The notes under the pieces were generated by a model, which worked only from the letters and a program-made list of their open reading frames with translations, was not told the origin of the DNA and did not search any database. The position numbers and the translations under genes were made by a program. Shown in pieces: positions 61,001 through 64,000 of a DNA stretch of 64,000 nucleotides. Source of the DNA: Isoetes taiwanensis (Eukaryota > Streptophyta > Lycopodiopsida > Isoetales > Isoetaceae); assembly GCA_021234155.1 (NCBI GenBank), contig JAJEKV010000918.1:1-64000 (forward strand). Direction: 5' to 3'. How positions within the stretch are numbered: the stretch's first letter is position 1; every line of letters begins with the position of its first letter.

Positions 61001-63150
61001 CGGTCCGAGGCAGCTGTTGTTGGGCAGCGAGTAGCACACTTGCCCAAGTCAAACAAGGCGGGACCGCGCATGGCCTCCTCATTAAAGGGGAGAGTCAGGA
61101 ACCCGGACCCAAAAAGCTTCCCGAGGCAGCCTTTTCTGGCGGCTCATTCGAGGCGACGCTAAAGACCACACTCCGGATCACCGGTTTAGATATCCGGCCG
61201 TTGAATCCTTTGTTCCGTGAACACAGTCCGGTGAAGGTCCAAAAATCCAACATCCGTCCGAGGGAACATATCAAACCGCGGCGTCTGCGGCGACAACGTA
61301 GAAACCAAAGTGTTTTGTCGGGACATTGCGAGGCTCGAAATGAAGACTTCACCACTTCCGGGAATGCCAAAATTACCCTAGGGACCAAGTTACCACGGTC
61401 GGTTTTGCAAAAAACAAACACTGCGCCCTACATTGCAAGGTATTAGCAGCCACCTCCTGACCAATTGACTACGAGGGGTGTGTTGCACATGAGATAGTTT
61501 TGGCGCTTCTTTGAAGGGGTGGGCTTCGGCCCACAAAACTTGGTCCCTAGGGCAATGTCGGCGTTCACGAGTCCATTGGCGAGGCGCAGATCCGCGGTTC
61601 GGAGGGAAGTTGCCCATCCGAGTGGCGGGCCTTTGGGAGAGGAATTTTGGGGCAAGGGTGTAGTGGTTTTGGGTCGTGCTCTGGCGTCAACACCCCCTAC
61701 GTCAAGACCGCGGCAAGAAGGTCCTAGTCAACCGACATGACATAGAGCCTCCAAACGTAAACCCTATGAGTTGCCGAGGTTCTAGCAAGGTTTGCGTTTT
61801 TGGGTGCGAGTTTTGGTCTTTGCACTTGGGGCGTGGCCAATCACATGCAGGTTGAGAATGCGAGAGCAAGGAGGCTGTGAATGGAGTTTGGACCTGTACT
61901 CCTCCCGTTGTGGCGGTTAGAAGTCAAGGCCGCTTTTGCGGCAAGACATTCGTAAATTCGTAATTAATGCATAGCACGGACTTAAATTCTGATTTTTGTC
62001 GCTAGCTTCCTAAGTCATCGCCAACATCTGGGGCCAACTTTCAAAAATTTTGGATAAGGTTTTAGATCAAATAGTTTGCACTAGAGCATCAGGAACTGTT
62101 GTTTGTTGGGCCGAAGCCACACACTTGCCCAAGTCAAACAAGGCGGGGACCTTGCAAGGCCTCCTCATTAGAGGGAGAGTCAGAACCCGTGCCCGACCCC
62201 AAAAGCTTCGAGGCAGCCTTTCTGGCGTGACTGCGCCGGTGGTATGCGCTAAAGACCACACTCGGATCTCGGTTCCGGGTATCCAACGTTGAATCCTTTG
62301 TTCGGGGAACCGGTAGAAAGGTCAAAAATCCAACATCCGTCAGGAGAACATATCAAACCGTGGAAGCGTCCATGGGCGGCGGTGTAGAAACCAAAGTGTT
62401 TTGTCGTTCGGACATTGCGAGAGGCTCGAAATCCGATCCGACCGCCACATCGTCAGGAATGCCAAAATTACCCTAGGGACCAAGTTACCGCGGTCGGGTT
62501 TTGCAAAGAAAGAAACACTTTGCGCAGGTACATTGCAAGATTCAGCTGACCACCTCCTAGGCCAATTGACTACGAGTGTGTTTGCATGAGATAGTTTGGC
62601 TTCTTCGGAAGGGGGTGGGCTTCTGGCCACAAAACTTGGTCTCTAGGGCAATGTCGGCGTTAGGAGTCCATTGGCGTGAGCAGGATCCGCGGTTCGGAGA
62701 GGAAGTTGCCGTCGCCCGCCCGGGGCCTTTGGGGAGAAGACTTTTTTTGGGGCAAAATTTGTTTTCGGGTGGTTTTAGGGTCCGTGCTCTGGCATCAACA
62801 CCCCCTCTCACGTCAAGACACGGTGCCAATCCTAGTCAAATCTGACAAGCATAGAGCCTCCAGAAACATAAACCCTATGAGTTGCTAGGTTCTAGCGAGG
62901 TTTGGCGTTTTGGGTGCCGAATTTTGAAGTCTTTTGCACTTGGGGCGTGGCCAATCACATGTGATTGAGAACTTGTGAAAAGGGAACCGGCGGAATGGAG
63001 TTTGGACACAGACCTCCTCCAGATTGTGCGCTTAGAAGTCAAGGCCCGCTTTCATTAGCAAGACATTAAATTAAGTAATTAATGCATAGTACCGGACTTA
63101 AATTCTTTTTTTTGTCGGCTAGCATCCTAAGTCATCGCCAACATACAGGC
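58049..63150. repeat. Tandem array, ~1.1-kb unit, about 4.6 copies
   Basis: The marker CCTAAGTCATCGCCAACAT recurs at 58,709, 59,809, 60,923, 62,009 and 63,126 (periods about 1,100, 1,114, 1,086 and 1,117 bp). GGAATGCCAAAATTACCCTA recurs near 58,051, 59,161, 60,268, 61,360 and 62,456. Each unit also contains CCCTAGGGACCAAGTT and, about 150 bp on, its exact reverse complement AACTTGGTCCCTAGGG. Many frames are open, but they are short and inconsistent between units, so no protein is supported. Units differ mainly around CG sites. Confidence 0.9.
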
Positions 63151-63479
63151 ATGTTGAGATAAACTACATCTTCGCATGTTGGTAGGGTATTAATTTCATC
63201 ATAGCGGGGACAAAAATTAAAAAATATATATATATGTCGTCAGAACAAAGCGAACAGTATTAGCTATTGGTAGGTATTAGTTACAGTAGCGGGTAGGTAT
63301 TACTAGTTATCATCATCAGATATATACCTCATAGCTCAGCGGATATACCACAAAACATTGAACATTTTTCAATGGTGGTATATTTCATAACTTTACTTGG
63401 TGTAGCAAGTCAAATAAACCCTATCCATGTTAAATAAACCCATGTATCAGTGTACATGCATTCTATACTATTTAAAAAA

Positions 63480-63590
63480 AAAATTTTTTTTGGTCGTCGT
63501 AAAAAAACGTCGTTACAAACCGCCGTTCAACGACGTTTTTTTGTAACGTTAACGCGGCGTCCGACGGCATCGTTAACGGAACACGACTGC
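63480..63590. repeat. GC-rich subterminal-like block on the far side of the array
   Basis: Contains AAAACGTCGTTACAAACCGCCGTTCAACGACG, given here as the words ACGTCGTTAC and CCGCCGTTCAACGACG, the latter the reverse complement of the subterminal word at 57.5-57.96 kb. It suggests that the array lies inside one CACTA-like element that continues beyond the window. Confidence 0.45.
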
Positions 63591-63599
63591 GGATTTAAA

Positions 63600-64000
63600 T
63601 CAGAAAACAGCGAAATCAGCGAAACTGTTTAAACGGTAGCTTTATGGAGGGCGTTTTTTGAAGGCGATTTTAGAAGGTCTACTTTGGGGTCTATTACAAG
63701 AGATTATAAGACAAGCTTCATAAGAGTATGTACTTGCGGATCAACCAACTTCGTTTTTGAATCTAAACTTACTTGTTTTGGGTAGATTTAGGGCTTTTTG
63801 TATTTGTTGTTTGTTCTTCCTTCAACCTTCATTCTTCTTCTTCCATTCTTGCATCCTTCTTCCATACATATTGGCTTCCATTCCCTTTGTCATCGCTATT
63901 TGTGATTCTTCCTCTGCTGCTACCTCCTCTGTTCAGGTGCACTCTTAATCCTCCTCTTGGCTTCCATCTTCTTATTCTTGCTTCCTCCCCATTTTGGGGT
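63600..64000. other. Right end of window, no supportable gene
   Basis: A pyrimidine-rich stretch with one 63-codon + strand frame (63,757-63,948) and a possible CAG-GT junction at 63,934-63,938. It could be a leader and first exon of a gene, possibly the element's transposase, continuing off the edge. Evidence is too thin to call. Confidence 0.3.

Noticed and set aside
1-64000. CRISPR arrays, bacterial operons, rRNA genes
   Set aside because: No short regularly spaced repeats with unique spacers, no ribosome binding sites or gene packing of bacterial type, and no rRNA-like conserved blocks were seen.

Overview
The window is nuclear DNA of a land plant. The signs are GT-AG introns, a plant 2-oxoglutarate-dependent dioxygenase family, pectinesterase and PPR fragments, Ty1/copia with a tRNA-Met primer site, L1-type LINEs and a CACTA-type end. 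It is low in genes and rich in transposons, as in large plant genomes. I cannot place it to a species or a major clade.

Only one gene reads through cleanly: a four-exon 2OG-Fe(II) dioxygenase (39,398-40,619, +, 338 aa, all metal and cosubstrate ligands present). A paralog on the opposite strand (12,311-13,527) keeps exons 1, 3 and 4, but exon 2 is frameshifted. A stub of a third copy (38,802-38,890) lies just upstream of the intact gene. The upstream regions of all three are related, so this is a local duplicated and partly inverted family, with about 25 kb of mobile DNA between the two main copies.

Layout: 0.2-8.4 kb has TGTACAT-rich blocks and decayed coding regions, including one with an HGKG / SCFC-x2-C signature (about 0.74-2.2 kb) followed by a tRNA-like minihelix. 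9.4-12.0 kb is strongly strand-asymmetric and probably an antisense retroelement relic. 12.2-14.1 kb holds the broken dioxygenase. 15.4-23.5 kb is an LTR-internal-LTR-internal-LTR array: three ~2.4-kb LTRs separated by only ~0.38 kb, with primer site and polypurine tract but no pol. 25.6-27.0 kb is an unrecognised decayed gene and 30.3-31.6 kb a decayed pectinesterase. 32.1-35.9 kb is a near-complete LINE (endonuclease, RT, zinc knuckle) ending in a 3' hairpin plus (TATTC)n. 37-40.7 kb is the dioxygenase locus. 46,444-52,032 is a complete copia element with 5-bp target duplication but disabled enzymes. 52.1-53.0 kb is a truncated L1 with a 16-bp target duplication, and 54.6-54.9 kb a PPR fragment. 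56.5-57.4 kb is another LINE end. From 57,456 onward there is a CACTA-like terminus with GC-rich subterminal repeats and a ~1.1-kb tandem array (58.05-63.15 kb).

Copies of the two tandem arrays are identical over long AT-rich stretches but differ by small indels and substitutions around CG dinucleotides. The LINE catalytic YADD motif is likewise broken by one extra base beside a CG. This suggests residual consensus errors at methylated sites, so single-base frameshifts in this window are weak evidence of pseudogenisation.
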